Shown here one piece after another: positions 1-7,299 of a stretch of DNA of 21,013 nucleotides (positions are counted from its first letter, which is position 1; each line of letters opens with the position of its first letter). The stretch is taken from the IMG/VR virus record IMGVR_UViG_3300032296_001925, positions 1 through 21,013 of that record. One strand, given 5' to 3'. The notes under the pieces were generated by a model that was not told the DNA's origin, ran no database searches, and worked only from the letters and a program-made list of their open reading frames with translations. This stretch comes from a virus. The position numbers were made by a program, and so were the translations under genes.

Positions 1-1
1 G

Positions 2-772
2 GCGGTTACCAAGCACGCCAAGGAGGATCGGTTGTCGGTGTACAAGAAGCTGGTAGACAGCGCCCACATGCGGGAGTACGTGACAGTCATGAACGAGCTA
101 CGGGTGCTGGTGGACAAACAGACCACAGCCTACGCACGGGGCGAGCGCATGCTGGTCAACGAGCGCATCATCGATACCATCAACGCAGTGCGTGATTACT
201 TCAACAAGCTGGCCGCAGCGCGCGATGCGTTCTTGCAGGAGTATCCAGCCCAAGTTGCCAAGGCGCAGTTGGACCTCGGGGATGCGTTCGACGAGAACCT
301 GTACCCCTCGGTGTCTGAGTTGTACCAGAGCTTCCACTGGTCCTTCGACGTGTGTCCGTTCCCGGACAATGACGTGCGCGGCTGCATCGAGGACGGACTC
401 CGCAAGGAGCTGGCCGAGTTGTACGAGCAGAGCGCGAACGGACGACTGCGCTCCGCGCTCGACGACTTGTGGCGGCGGCTGGTGACCCCGCTCAATAACA
501 TGTCCAAGCAGTTGACCGACAAGGCGGACGGCAAGCCGACCAAGTTCCATAACACGCTGGTGCACAACGTGCTGGAGGTGCTCGACGTGATGCAGACGTA
601 CAGCATGATGGGCGACACCGACATGGACAACATACGCCAGCAGTTGCGCGCCGTGCTGGACGGGGTGACTTACGAGCAGTTGAAGCTGAACGCCACGCTG
701 CGCGCCGAGACCAAGGCCAAGATCGACGATGTACTCAAGGCCATCGACAGCATCCCCAGCATAGGCTGGTGA
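2..772 (+). CDS. DUF3150-like phage protein, 5'-truncated by the window edge
   Basis: The frame is open to the left edge, so the start lies outside the window. A TTG at position 32 has a good Shine-Dalgarno-like AAGGAGGA ahead of it, but the codons before it read AVTKHAKEDR, which continues a stretch I associate with this family, so I treat them as coding. About 256 residues are visible. The segment from ERMLVNERIIDTINA through FLQEYPAQVAKA to DAFDENLYPS resembles phage DUF3150 proteins, which have a helical region followed by a YP-containing segment. The rest is mostly helical and charged, with no signal peptide or membrane segment. The biochemical role is unknown. DUF3150 genes typically sit beside an AAA ATPase and a VWA protein, and exactly those two follow here. 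Family assignment is from memory of conserved segments and is moderately sure. Confidence 0.6.
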   Translation, partial: AVTKHAKEDRLSVYKKLVDSAHMREYVTVMNELRVLVDKQTTAYARGERMLVNERIIDTINAVRDYFNKLAAARDAFLQEYPAQVAKAQLDLGDAFDENLYPSVSELYQSFHWSFDVCPFPDNDVRGCIEDGLRKELAELYEQSANGRLRSALDDLWRRLVTPLNNMSKQLTDKADGKPTKFHNTLVHNVLEVLDVMQTYSMMGDTDMDNIRQQLRAVLDGVTYEQLKLNATLRAETKAKIDDVLKAIDSIPSIGW

Positions 773-784
773 TGTTCAGTTTGT

Positions 785-813
785 TTGACTTACGTTGTGT
801 TATGTGGTTTAAT
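785..813 (+). promoter_or_regulatory. sigma70-type promoter upstream of the AAA ATPase gene
   Basis: TTGACT (785-790) and TTTAAT (808-813) are separated by exactly 17 bp; each hexamer matches the sigma70 consensus at 5 of 6 positions. It lies in the 126-bp gap after the DUF3150-like gene, so the ATPase and VWA genes can be transcribed separately from upstream genes. The call rests on the hexamers and spacing only. Confidence 0.6.
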
Positions 814-855
814 GTAGTCTGTTGTAGGAAGTACCAAGCAGCACCAACCAAACCC

Positions 856-874
856 GTTATGGAAATTCCATAAC
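856..874. promoter_or_regulatory. 19-bp palindrome, candidate operator in the ATPase leader
   Basis: GTTATGGAA and TTCCATAAC are perfect 9-bp inverted arms around one central A. The element lies 43 bp past the -10 hexamer and 25 bp before the ATPase ATG, where a repressor or a leader hairpin could act. No T-tract follows, so it is not a rho-independent terminator. The binding protein is unknown; the phage's own HTH proteins are possible candidates, but nothing here links them. Confidence 0.5.
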
Positions 875-898
875 AAAACCTGCAAAAGGAGCAGAGCA

Positions 899-2026
899 AT
901 GAGCAACAAGATCATGCAGTTCGCACTTCAGTTCGACGACACCGAAACCTTTATTGCCGAGACCGGGCACAAGCGTACGGTCATCGTGGAAGGCCCGATG
1001 GGCTGGGGCAAGTCCTCGCTGCTGCCAGCACTCGGCAAGCGCCCGGAGTTCGCCAACCACACACGGGTGTACATCGACTGCACGACCAAGACCGACAGCG
1101 GTGACTTCTTCATGATCAAGTACAGCGCGGACGGGGAGACGTTCCGCACCGTGCCGCACGAAGAGTTGGGCCTGCACTTGGATGGGCCGGTGATCCTGAT
1201 GTTCGACGAGATCGGCAAGATGCCGCGCTCGGCGTTCAATTCCGTGCTGCGCGTCCTGTACGAGCGCAAAGGTCCGGGCAACAGCAAGCTGCACGACGAC
1301 TCTATAATATTTTCCACCACTAACCTCGCCGTCGAGGGGCTGGGTGACCTGTTGTTACCCCATGGCCGCAACCGCGTCACAGTGGTGACGATGCGCAACC
1401 CCGACCAGCACCGGTGGCTAGGCTGGTCGATCTCGGCGGGCGTGCACCCGCTGGTGCAGTCATGGGCCAAGGACACGCCGGAGTTGTTCACGTCCTTCAC
1501 CGACTTCGCCAGTGCAGAGGAGTGCGCTACCCGCACGCAGGGCATGATCTACGACCCCCGCGCCGTGAACAAGCCGGTGGCGTTCGTGACTGGCCGCTCG
1601 ATGGAAGGTGCCAGCGACATATTCCACTGCCGCGATGCCGCACTGGCCGCAGGTCGCGCGTTCTCCGACAAGATACTGCACGCTGGGCTGGTAGGTACGG
1701 TTGGTCCGGCGGCTGCGGGTAACCTGATGGCGTACATCAGCATGTTGAACGACTTGCCCAGCAAGGACGAGATCGCCAACGACCCGCTGAACGCACGCAT
1801 CCCGGTTAACGGCACGGCGGTATGCATGCTGGTGTATCGCGTGCTGGCTACCATCGAGCGCGCATGGGCACCGCAGTGGATGACGTACCTGCGCCGGCTG
1901 GACACGGTGGCGCAGGGGCTGTTCGGCAACGGCACCCGGGTGAAAGGTTACCCGCGCCTCAACGCCATCGTGCACTGCAAAGAGTACCAAGAGTGGGCGA
2001 CCATCAACGCGCACCTGTTCAAGTAA
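899..2026 (+). CDS. MoxR-like AAA+ ATPase
   Basis: A 375-aa AAA+ ATPase. Walker A is GPMGWGKS (residues 32-39), Walker B is VILMFDE (98-104), and a sensor-1-like segment IIFSTTNLA covers 136-144. HGRNR (155-159) could supply an arginine finger. The compact N-terminal ATPase core and the association with a VWA protein fit MoxR-type AAA+ proteins, which pair with VWA partners as chaperone-like remodelling machines. The start is supported by AAAGGAG ahead of the ATG. The VWA gene follows after 25 bp with its own Shine-Dalgarno, and the DUF3150-like gene precedes. Expression probably comes from the promoter at 785-813, perhaps controlled at the palindrome 856-874. The substrate in phage infection is not known. 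The ATPase call is firm; the MoxR label is inferred partly from neighbours. Confidence 0.85.
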   Translation: MSNKIMQFALQFDDTETFIAETGHKRTVIVEGPMGWGKSSLLPALGKRPEFANHTRVYIDCTTKTDSGDFFMIKYSADGETFRTVPHEELGLHLDGPVILMFDEIGKMPRSAFNSVLRVLYERKGPGNSKLHDDSIIFSTTNLAVEGLGDLLLPHGRNRVTVVTMRNPDQHRWLGWSISAGVHPLVQSWAKDTPELFTSFTDFASAEECATRTQGMIYDPRAVNKPVAFVTGRSMEGASDIFHCRDAALAAGRAFSDKILHAGLVGTVGPAAAGNLMAYISMLNDLPSKDEIANDPLNARIPVNGTAVCMLVYRVLATIERAWAPQWMTYLRRLDTVAQGLFGNGTRVKGYPRLNAIVHCKEYQEWATINAHLFK

Positions 2027-2051
2027 CCCAACCAGACCGAGGAGCACGAGC

Positions 2052-3278
2052 ATGTTGTTTCAAACGAACCTCACGACCCTGCAACGCATAGACATGTGCT
2101 ACACCCAGATCACGGCGCACGAGCGGTACCGTCCGATTGCCGGGGTGCTGTTGATTGGCACGTACTCTGTGGAAGAGACACTGCCGACTGCAGCCACCAA
2201 TGGCCGCGACGAGTTCTACGGCAAGAAGTTTGTGGACGAGGTGTTGGTGAAAGATTCCTACCTGCGGTTTGTGATCCTGCATGAGGTACGCGGTCACAAG
2301 TTGCTGCGGCATCTGACTCACCTGCAGTGGATGTACGACGAAGACCCCGAAACCGCCAACCGTGCCTGCGACTCTGTGATCAACCTGCTGATAGTAGACG
2401 AGAACGCTGCCGACAAGTTTGCCGAGATGCCGATGAAGGACGGCAAGCCGCTGGGTCTATTCGACGAGCGGTTCCGTGGCATGGACGAGGTGCAGGTGTA
2501 CAACATCCTGCGCAAGGAGAAGGAGCAGCAGTCAGGCCAAGGCGGGCAGGCCCAGCCGCAGCAACAGGACGGCTTCGACTCGCACGACTGGGAAGCAGCC
2601 AAGCAGTTGTCCGAGCCGGAGCAGGCAGCACTGGCGAAGGACTTGGAGCAGGCCATACGGCAGGGACACATGCTCGCGGCGAAGACTGGGTCACTGAGCA
2701 ACGGCATCGATATCAGCAACTTGTTGCAGGTAGAAGTTGACTACCGTTCGGTGCTGAGTGAGTACTTGTCGGTCATGATGAAGGGTGGCGATGACGCAAC
2801 ATGGCGCACACTCAGCCGCAAGTATCTGGCGATCAACGAGCTACGTCCCGCTCGCGTGCATGAGGAAGTGGAAGACTTAGTGATCGCGGTCGATGCGTCT
2901 GGCAGTACGTTCAGTCAGGATCAGTTGACCAAGTTCATGTCCGAGATCGTTGGCATGCTGGAGTGCGTCACCGTGAACCGGGTGCACCTGCTGTACTGGG
3001 ACACAAAGGTAACGCAGCATGAGACGTACGGCAGCGAGCACACGCCGCTCACAGAACTGGCATCAAGCACCAAGCCAACGGGCGGCGGCGGGACGTTAGT
3101 ATCGTGCGTGCCCCGGTACCTGCAGAGCAATCAGATAAAACCTCCAGTGGTCATTGTGCTGACCGATGGTCGCTTAGATGACAATTGGGGGCAGTGGGAT
3201 ACAGATGTTCTGTGGTGCGTGCTGAACAACAAGAAGGCGCGGCCCACAGTGGGCAAGACAATTCATATCAACCTGTAA
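2052..3278 (+). CDS. VWA-domain protein with metallopeptidase-like N-terminus (DUF2201-like)
   Basis: A 408-aa protein. The N-terminal part resembles the metallopeptidase-like domain that precedes VWA domains in DUF2201-type proteins. The expected zinc motif HExxH appears as HEVRGH (77-82), with one extra residue, followed by His87, so zinc binding or catalysis may be altered. Residues 155-185 are a Gln/Gly-rich linker. The C-terminal VWA domain shows the metal-ion-dependent adhesion site: DASGS (281-285), the Thr in TGGGGT (343-348) and TDG (371-373). It probably works with the upstream AAA+ ATPase, as in MoxR-VWA pairs. GAGGAG precedes the start. The VWA call is strong; peptidase activity is doubtful because of the altered motif. 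Confidence 0.8.
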   Translation: MLFQTNLTTLQRIDMCYTQITAHERYRPIAGVLLIGTYSVEETLPTAATNGRDEFYGKKFVDEVLVKDSYLRFVILHEVRGHKLLRHLTHLQWMYDEDPETANRACDSVINLLIVDENAADKFAEMPMKDGKPLGLFDERFRGMDEVQVYNILRKEKEQQSGQGGQAQPQQQDGFDSHDWEAAKQLSEPEQAALAKDLEQAIRQGHMLAAKTGSLSNGIDISNLLQVEVDYRSVLSEYLSVMMKGGDDATWRTLSRKYLAINELRPARVHEEVEDLVIAVDASGSTFSQDQLTKFMSEIVGMLECVTVNRVHLLYWDTKVTQHETYGSEHTPLTELASSTKPTGGGGTLVSCVPRYLQSNQIKPPVVIVLTDGRLDDNWGQWDTDVLWCVLNNKKARPTVGKTIHINL

Positions 3279-3299
3279 CAACAAACTAGGAGCACAGCA

Positions 3300-4412
3300 A
3301 TGAACACGATTAGCAAAAACACGTTTGTAATAAACCCGGGTGTTGACCATCTGCGGCTGCACTTGACGAAATTCCGCCTGTCCATGTGGAGTCGCCAAAC
3401 CGTTACCCAACAAGGTAGCGTAGAGCTTGAAAATTTGTTGGTTGTGGCGCAACAAATGTCTGACAAAGCCCGTGCCAAGAATAAAGTGCCACCGACCCGG
3501 TGGATAGCAGAACGGGCCTGCGCAACTATTCGGTCCCCTATTGTTGATAGTGACCAGCGAATGGCAATTGGTCTGCGCAGGGCGCAGGATCAGTTCTACT
3601 CAGTGTTCATAGTCCCTCCGGTGGACTATCCGTACGGCCCCACCAAATACCACTACGATAAATACTTGGTAGTTACCCCGGTCATGGACCGAATGAATAA
3701 GCGCAAGATCACCGGGGTTTCGGACAGGTATTGCTTTATAACTTCTTACTTTAAATCTGGCGAGCGAGCAGTGAACGCGGCGCTGGTTGCTACGCCCATG
3801 TCTGTGGAGACAGTGTTTGCTTCGTGGCTGAATTCCTATGCCACTGATGGTATTCGTATGTTGCGTAACAAATTCATCGACCAGACAAACAAAGCCGTGC
3901 GCGATGCATTTTCTAAGATAAGGGCGTTCAATGCGTCAACCCAAAATGCGTTCATAAGTTTCCTGTCGTCTATTGGTGGTCAACATCAAAAGCCCATGCC
4001 TGCAGAGGCACAGGCTGCGCTGGCTGAGTACGAGGCTACGTTGCAGAATGCCCGAGAAGGGATGATAGAGGCGGGCAACACCGAGGTGCTGTGGTTTACC
4101 CGCTTGCAGCTACGCCCTGCAGGGTTTGAAGGCACGTACGTAGTGTGCGCTAAGAGTGGGATGGGGAGGTTCATACCAGACACGGACGCGCATACCGTAC
4201 CGTACTCATTGCAAGGGCGAGTAAACACGTTGCTGGTAAACGCGGAATCTGTTGAGCCGGTGTATGGGACGTTCTTTTACACGCGCTGCTTGCCGGGTAT
4301 CGGGGTTAAGTTCTCAGATTTTTCCGATAATTCAGCGATGTTTGAAACCACACTAGTGGTTGTGGCTACCCAAGAAGAGCGCGATCAGCTTTTCGCGGAC
4401 CATACTGTATGA
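3300..4412 (+). CDS. hypothetical protein, 370 aa
   Basis: I do not recognise this protein. It starts after AGGAG 11-14 bases upstream and is intact. It begins with a positively charged region, has a Tyr/Pro-rich stretch near residues 99-123 (VDYPYG, KYHYDKYLVV), a helical middle including an Ala-rich segment near 230-255, and a beta-rich C-terminus. There is no signal peptide, transmembrane segment or nucleotide-binding motif. Its stop overlaps the next start (ATGA at 4409-4412), so the two genes are probably translationally coupled. Its base composition looks more AT-rich than the preceding three genes, which could mean a separate origin. No function is proposed. Confidence 0.7.
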   Translation: MNTISKNTFVINPGVDHLRLHLTKFRLSMWSRQTVTQQGSVELENLLVVAQQMSDKARAKNKVPPTRWIAERACATIRSPIVDSDQRMAIGLRRAQDQFYSVFIVPPVDYPYGPTKYHYDKYLVVTPVMDRMNKRKITGVSDRYCFITSYFKSGERAVNAALVATPMSVETVFASWLNSYATDGIRMLRNKFIDQTNKAVRDAFSKIRAFNASTQNAFISFLSSIGGQHQKPMPAEAQAALAEYEATLQNAREGMIEAGNTEVLWFTRLQLRPAGFEGTYVVCAKSGMGRFIPDTDAHTVPYSLQGRVNTLLVNAESVEPVYGTFFYTRCLPGIGVKFSDFSDNSAMFETTLVVVATQEERDQLFADHTV

Positions 4413-4681
4413 GTCTGGCTGGCTATACCTTACTGCGTATGGAGGTGCTGTCGGAGGACGGCACCTTACGTGTAGACACCATACCCAACTGGCCCACCAT
4501 AGGAGAAACGCGCGCTCAAGTTACGCTCGATGCAAGTGCACTGCCGGAGAAAATACGCAACAAGCTGGCAGTACTCATGATGCGTAGCTACGACCCGCCG
4601 ACTGAAGATATACAGGGCATAGGCAGGCGCATCGATAAGTACACGTTTTGGGTGTACGTGGGAGACGAAGAATGGCAATGA
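4409..4681 (+). CDS. hypothetical protein, 90 aa
   Basis: A small protein of unknown family that starts inside the stop codon of the previous gene (ATGA) and overlaps the VRR-NUC gene at its end. It has an acidic C-terminus (YVGDEEWQ) and a mixed alpha/beta pattern with no cysteine cluster or membrane helix. Its position in a tightly overlapping trio ending in a nuclease suggests co-translation, but nothing in the sequence indicates a role. Confidence 0.6.
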   Translation: MSLAGYTLLRMEVLSEDGTLRVDTIPNWPTIGETRAQVTLDASALPEKIRNKLAVLMMRSYDPPTEDIQGIGRRIDKYTFWVYVGDEEWQ

Positions 4682-4998
4682 CCCCAGAGAAGAAGGTGAA
4701 GAAGAAAGTGGTCGAAGCACTCAAGCGTTTGGGCAGCGACCTGTACTACTTCTTCCCCATGACGGGCGGTTACGGCAAGTCCGGTGTACCTGACATTGTC
4801 GGATGCTACCGGGGTATGTTTTTCGCGATTGAGTGCAAGGCAGGTAAGAACACGACGACCGCGCTGCAGGACAGAGAGATCACGTTGATACGCAGCGCAG
4901 GCGGCGCAGCATGGATAGTGAACGAGCACAATGCCGACGATGTTGTGGCAGTGCTCATGTCACAGTGTACGGATGAGAATCACGCAGGAGAGCTTTGA
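4672..4998 (+). CDS. VRR-NUC domain nuclease
   Basis: A 108-aa single-domain nuclease of the VRR-NUC branch of the PD-(D/E)XK superfamily. The order GGYGKSGVPD (32-41), a strand, AIECKAG (52-58) and a downstream Gln (Q66) gives the catalytic set Asp41, Glu54, Lys56 and Gln66. Phage stand-alone VRR-NUC proteins are usually about 90-130 aa and are thought to cut structured or branched DNA during replication or recombination. I chose ATG 4672 because GGAGA lies just upstream; ATG 4678, which forms ATGA with the previous stop, is an equally plausible coupled start two residues later. A TTG at 4648 would add an unconserved Arg-rich leader and is rejected. Confidence 0.85.
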   Translation: MAMTPEKKVKKKVVEALKRLGSDLYYFFPMTGGYGKSGVPDIVGCYRGMFFAIECKAGKNTTTALQDREITLIRSAGGAAWIVNEHNADDVVAVLMSQCTDENHAGEL

Positions 4999-5100
4999 CT
5001 CTCCGTTCCCCAGCGGGCGGTGGGATGTGCGCAAAACACCCGCAGTACATGATGACGCTCCTCGGCCCCCTCCCGGGCCTATAGTCAGGCATGTACCGGC

Positions 5101-5129
5101 TGACCCACGAGACGGGTCATTTAATTCTT
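5101..5129 (+). terminator. probable rho-independent terminator after the VRR-NUC gene
   Basis: TGACCC (5101-5106) and GGGTCA (5114-5119) form a 6-bp stem with a 7-nt loop, followed by TTTAATTCTT. The T-tract is interrupted, so strength is probably moderate. It lies in the 193-bp gap before the small-gene cluster and would separate the two operons. A promoter for the next gene probably lies in the AT-rich stretch 5120-5180, but I see no convincing pair of hexamers. Confidence 0.45.
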
Positions 5130-5191
5130 GCAGTTAGCAATATCGTGTAGTACCGTAAGTTAAAACAAATAATAAACAAAAGGAGTAGTGC

Positions 5192-5407
5192 ATGAATACG
5201 ACAGTTAAGCGTAGTTTATTTTCGTTTGTTCAATCCGCCAGAGACCGTGGGATGGTGGACAGCTACTACCGGCGATTGCCTCACCCGCACTTCATAGTCA
5301 ACGACCAATCGATTTCCGTTGGTCCTGAAACCCCTGAATACCATGAATACATGGCGGGCTATGCCCGCAACGAAGCTATGAACGACCACAAAGACTGGGA
5401 CATCTGA
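5192..5407 (+). CDS. hypothetical small protein, 71 aa
   Basis: First gene of the small-gene run, with a strong AAAGGAG 7 bases before the ATG. It is His- and Tyr-rich (SYYRRLPHPH, PEYHEYMAGY) and ends with acidic HKDWDI. I recognise no domain. The high expression signal and the early position in the cluster would suit an early host-takeover peptide, which is only an inference from context. Confidence 0.6.
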   Translation: MNTTVKRSLFSFVQSARDRGMVDSYYRRLPHPHFIVNDQSISVGPETPEYHEYMAGYARNEAMNDHKDWDI

Positions 5408-5420
5408 CAGGAGATAGGAC

Positions 5421-5660
5421 ATGAACGACACGGTAGAACACATAGAAGCCGAAGAAGTTGCAGACATAAACGGCGCGGACATCTTGTACAAGGTGTTGCG
5501 CAAAGCGTGTGGGGAGTTTTCCGTACCGGCTATTGGTACTGCGCTCACCGCAGTGCTGGTGGACTTCGCCATGCACGTCAACATGGACAAGCAAGAGCTT
5601 ATGGAGATCGTCAGCGGGACTTGGGATATCACGTTGGAAGAGACAGAGGTGAAACACTAA
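5421..5660 (+). CDS. hypothetical small protein, 79 aa
   Basis: An acidic protein of unknown family, preceded by AGGAGATAGG. A hydrophobic stretch near residues 36-52 (VPAIGTALTAVLVDFAM) could be a buried helix; it is short and bounded by charge, so a membrane helix is not clear. The stop codon overlaps the next ATG as TAATG (5658-5662), indicating translational coupling. Confidence 0.6.
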   Translation: MNDTVEHIEAEEVADINGADILYKVLRKACGEFSVPAIGTALTAVLVDFAMHVNMDKQELMEIVSGTWDITLEETEVKH

Positions 5661-5833
5661 TGGTACTTAAGAAGATTCACGACAAATGGTGGATGCTCCA
5701 GTCCGATGACGGGCTGGTCAAACTGACATGGTTTGGCTATAGCAAAGAAGAAGTGATCGGCAGGTTTAACAGCTACATCCGTAGCGTGGACCTCGACCGC
5801 ATCCGGTACCGTCCTAAAGGAGTATGCGCATGA
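5660..5833 (+). CDS. hypothetical small protein, 57 aa
   Basis: This short gene starts at the ATG overlapping the previous stop (TAATG) and ends overlapping the next start (ATGA at 5830-5833). The product begins MVLKKIHDKWWML and is basic and aromatic-rich, with a predicted strand-rich first half and a helical second half. Upstream in the same frame the sequence is only a shadow of the previous gene, so the overlap ATG is the sensible start. No family is recognised. Confidence 0.6.
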   Translation: MVLKKIHDKWWMLQSDDGLVKLTWFGYSKEEVIGRFNSYIRSVDLDRIRYRPKGVCA

Positions 5834-6027
5834 CGTGCAAGTGCAACCCAGATACATGGGCAAACGAAACTCCACCGCCGGTATGCAGTGTGTACACCGC
5901 AGGCATCGACGGATATTGCGAAGAGTGCTGGCACGACAAAACGTGTCACCTGTTGAGCGAAGAAGAGATCAGAGCAGACGAGCGGGCCAAGGTGCTCGCA
6001 GAGATCAAAGGGAGGCTGGGGTTATGA
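5830..6027 (+). CDS. Cys-rich small protein, possible zinc-binding
   Basis: A 65-aa protein with cysteines at 3, 5, 19, 30, 33 and 39 and His40, including a CEEC pair, in its first 40 residues; this could bind zinc. The C-terminal third is a charged helix (EEEIRADERAKVLAEIKGRL). I chose ATG 5830 rather than 5824 because AGGAG at 5818-5822 is 7 bases away from 5830 but only one base from 5824, and 5830 forms the ATGA overlap. Phages often carry such small ribbon-like proteins; the function is unknown. Confidence 0.6.
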   Translation: MTCKCNPDTWANETPPPVCSVYTAGIDGYCEECWHDKTCHLLSEEEIRADERAKVLAEIKGRLGL

Positions 6028-6239
6028 CACGAGACGACATCATCCGCATGGCGCAAGAAGCAAGTGGCACAAACGATATCGTACTGACTACCTATGATTG
6101 CCTCGCCACATTCGCCGCCCTTGTCGCAGCACAGCGCCAGTGGGTCGGGCTTACAGCCAAGGACTTAGCAGAAATACCGCCAAGCGCGTACGAGGGTGCA
6201 ATTTGGGCAGATGCAAAGCTAAAGGAGAAGAACACATGA
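6024..6239 (+). CDS. hypothetical small protein, first member of a diverged pair
   Basis: A 71-aa protein starting MTRDDIIRM and containing FAALVAA, both phrases repeated in the next gene. It overlaps both neighbours through ATGA junctions. The segment around TFAALVAAQRQW is the kind of short helix common in small phage proteins. The pair looks like a tandem duplication with later divergence of the rest of the protein: 18-bp (6033-6050 and 6245-6262) and 21-bp (6111-6131 and 6383-6403) segments are identical at DNA level. Function unknown. Confidence 0.6.
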   Translation: MTRDDIIRMAQEASGTNDIVLTTYDCLATFAALVAAQRQWVGLTAKDLAEIPPSAYEGAIWADAKLKEKNT

Positions 6240-6508
6240 CCCGCGACGACATCATCCGCATGATGCGGGAGGCTGGGTGGTCTGGCATCTACACGCAATG
6301 GGCAGAACCGACAGATAAGCCAGATTGGTCGCCCTTTAAGGAGAGTCTGACCGTCCCCGTCACGATGGAGCAGATCGAACGCTTCGCCGCCCTTGTCGCA
6401 GCAGCAGAGCGGGAGGCGTGTGCTGGATTGTGTGACGAACGTGAAAGAGCCAATTTATATGGCCTGAAGGAATGCGCCGCAGCAATCAGAGAACGAGGTG
6501 TGAAATGA
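6236..6508 (+). CDS. hypothetical small protein, second member of a diverged pair
   Basis: A 90-aa protein with the same N-terminal MTRDDIIRM as the gene before it, then WSGIYTQWAEP, then RFAALVAAAEREACAGLCDER and AAAIRERG. The last part is a helical module I have seen at the ends of many small phage proteins, without assigned activity. It starts in an ATGA overlap with AAGGAG upstream (6222-6227) and ends in another ATGA overlap. It appears co-translated with its neighbours. Confidence 0.6.
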   Translation: MTRDDIIRMMREAGWSGIYTQWAEPTDKPDWSPFKESLTVPVTMEQIERFAALVAAAEREACAGLCDERERANLYGLKECAAAIRERGVK

Positions 6509-6735
6509 GCATTGAAGCAATGAAACTAGCATTAGAGTCTTTAGACGTTATCAGAGCAAGTTGCTCGGCAGGTCGCATGATTCATGCGGATAACGAAGCG
6601 GCTATCACTGAGCGCATCCTACGCACCGCCATCGCAGAGGCAGAGAGGCGGGAGGCCGAGCGCATTCGTCCTAAAGGCAAATCATGGTTAACAGTTAATA
6701 CAGAAGGCAACATTGAAATGAGGGAAATTAAATGA
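6505..6735 (+). CDS. hypothetical small protein, 76 aa
   Basis: The protein begins MSIEAMKLALESLD and has a charged helix AIAEAERREAERIR, a pattern common in small phage proteins without known function. It joins its neighbours by ATGA overlaps at both ends. The last residues (VNTEGNIEMREIK) look like a separate strand-forming tail. No cysteines suggestive of metal binding and no membrane segment. Confidence 0.55.
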   Translation: MSIEAMKLALESLDVIRASCSAGRMIHADNEAAITERILRTAIAEAERREAERIRPKGKSWLTVNTEGNIEMREIK

Positions 6736-6980
6736 ACGACAAACTAGGCTTGGCACAACGCGAGAAATACTGGAACGAGCGCGACACGGATCAGAAGCTA
6801 GACGCCCTGCGAGATCAGGTGATGCAACTGACGTACCAATTAGGGCACGCGACTTTTTTAATTGACGCGCTTCTCAAACACGAGCATGGCAAACAAGGTC
6901 TTGTTGTACCGCTTGGCGACAGCCGACAGAGATCGGAATCCTATACCCCAAACTCGCTGAGGTTTAACCATGACAAATGA
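6732..6980 (+). CDS. hypothetical small protein, 82 aa, predicted coiled coil
   Basis: A charged, helical N-terminal half (QREKYWNERDTDQKLDALRD) suggests a short coiled coil, followed by a hydrophobic helix ATFLIDALL and a polar tail. It starts in an ATGA overlap and its end overlaps the HTH gene by 11 bases. Function unknown. Confidence 0.5.
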   Translation: MNDKLGLAQREKYWNERDTDQKLDALRDQVMQLTYQLGHATFLIDALLKHEHGKQGLVVPLGDSRQRSESYTPNSLRFNHDK

Positions 6981-7299
6981 TCCGCTATTTATAACTCAGG
7001 TTGAGCTTGCCAGCCGGTGGAGAATCAGCGAAGCAACGCTGGAGCGTGATCGTTCGCTCAAGAAGGGCGTTCGGTACATGAAACTTGGCGGGTCTATCCG
7101 CTATCGCTTGGAAGATGTGCTTGAGTACGAAAACTCACGTATGCACGAGACTGAGATAAGCAAGCGGGTCGGCCTTACGCTTGAAGAGATCGAAGACATC
7201 ATCAAGTCCAACGTCACAATCACCGACCCTAATCTGTACGCCGCTGTCTACGCAGTGGCCGTGGACATCGAGCACGCAGTTCTGGAGAAAAACAAATGA
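6970..7299 (+). CDS. excisionase/MerR-like helix-turn-helix DNA-binding protein
   Basis: The N-terminal 55 residues match the HTH_17/excisionase pattern: ITQVELASRWRISEATLER as helix-turn-helix, then MKLGGSIRYRLEDVLEYE, the wing and dimer-facing helix. Residues 60-109 are a second helical region (LTLEEIEDIIKSN) not typical of minimal excisionases. Such proteins act as transcription regulators or recombination directionality factors. No integrase lies in the window, so a regulatory role is more likely here. The start overlaps the preceding gene by 11 bases; the end overlaps the DUF3310 start by ATGA. Confidence 0.7.
   Translation: MTNDPLFITQVELASRWRISEATLERDRSLKKGVRYMKLGGSIRYRLEDVLEYENSRMHETEISKRVGLTLEEIEDIIKSNVTITDPNLYAAVYAVAVDIEHAVLEKNK

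Noticed and set aside
32-34. TTG 32 as the true start of the DUF3150-like gene, behind AAGGAGGA
   Set aside because: The frame is open to the edge and its codons encode a segment resembling the family N-terminal region, though the ribosome-site resemblance keeps some doubt.
98-565. Long reverse-strand and alternate-frame frames inside the large genes (for example 98-565, 1460-2053, 7710-8357, 12289-12801)
   Set aside because: They lie wholly or mostly over well-supported genes, show no domain, have low-complexity or Arg/Val-rich composition, and lack ribosome sites.
5064-5079. GGCCC/GGGCC hairpin as a terminator
   Set aside because: A 5-bp stem without a following T-tract; the hairpin at 5101-5129 is the better candidate.
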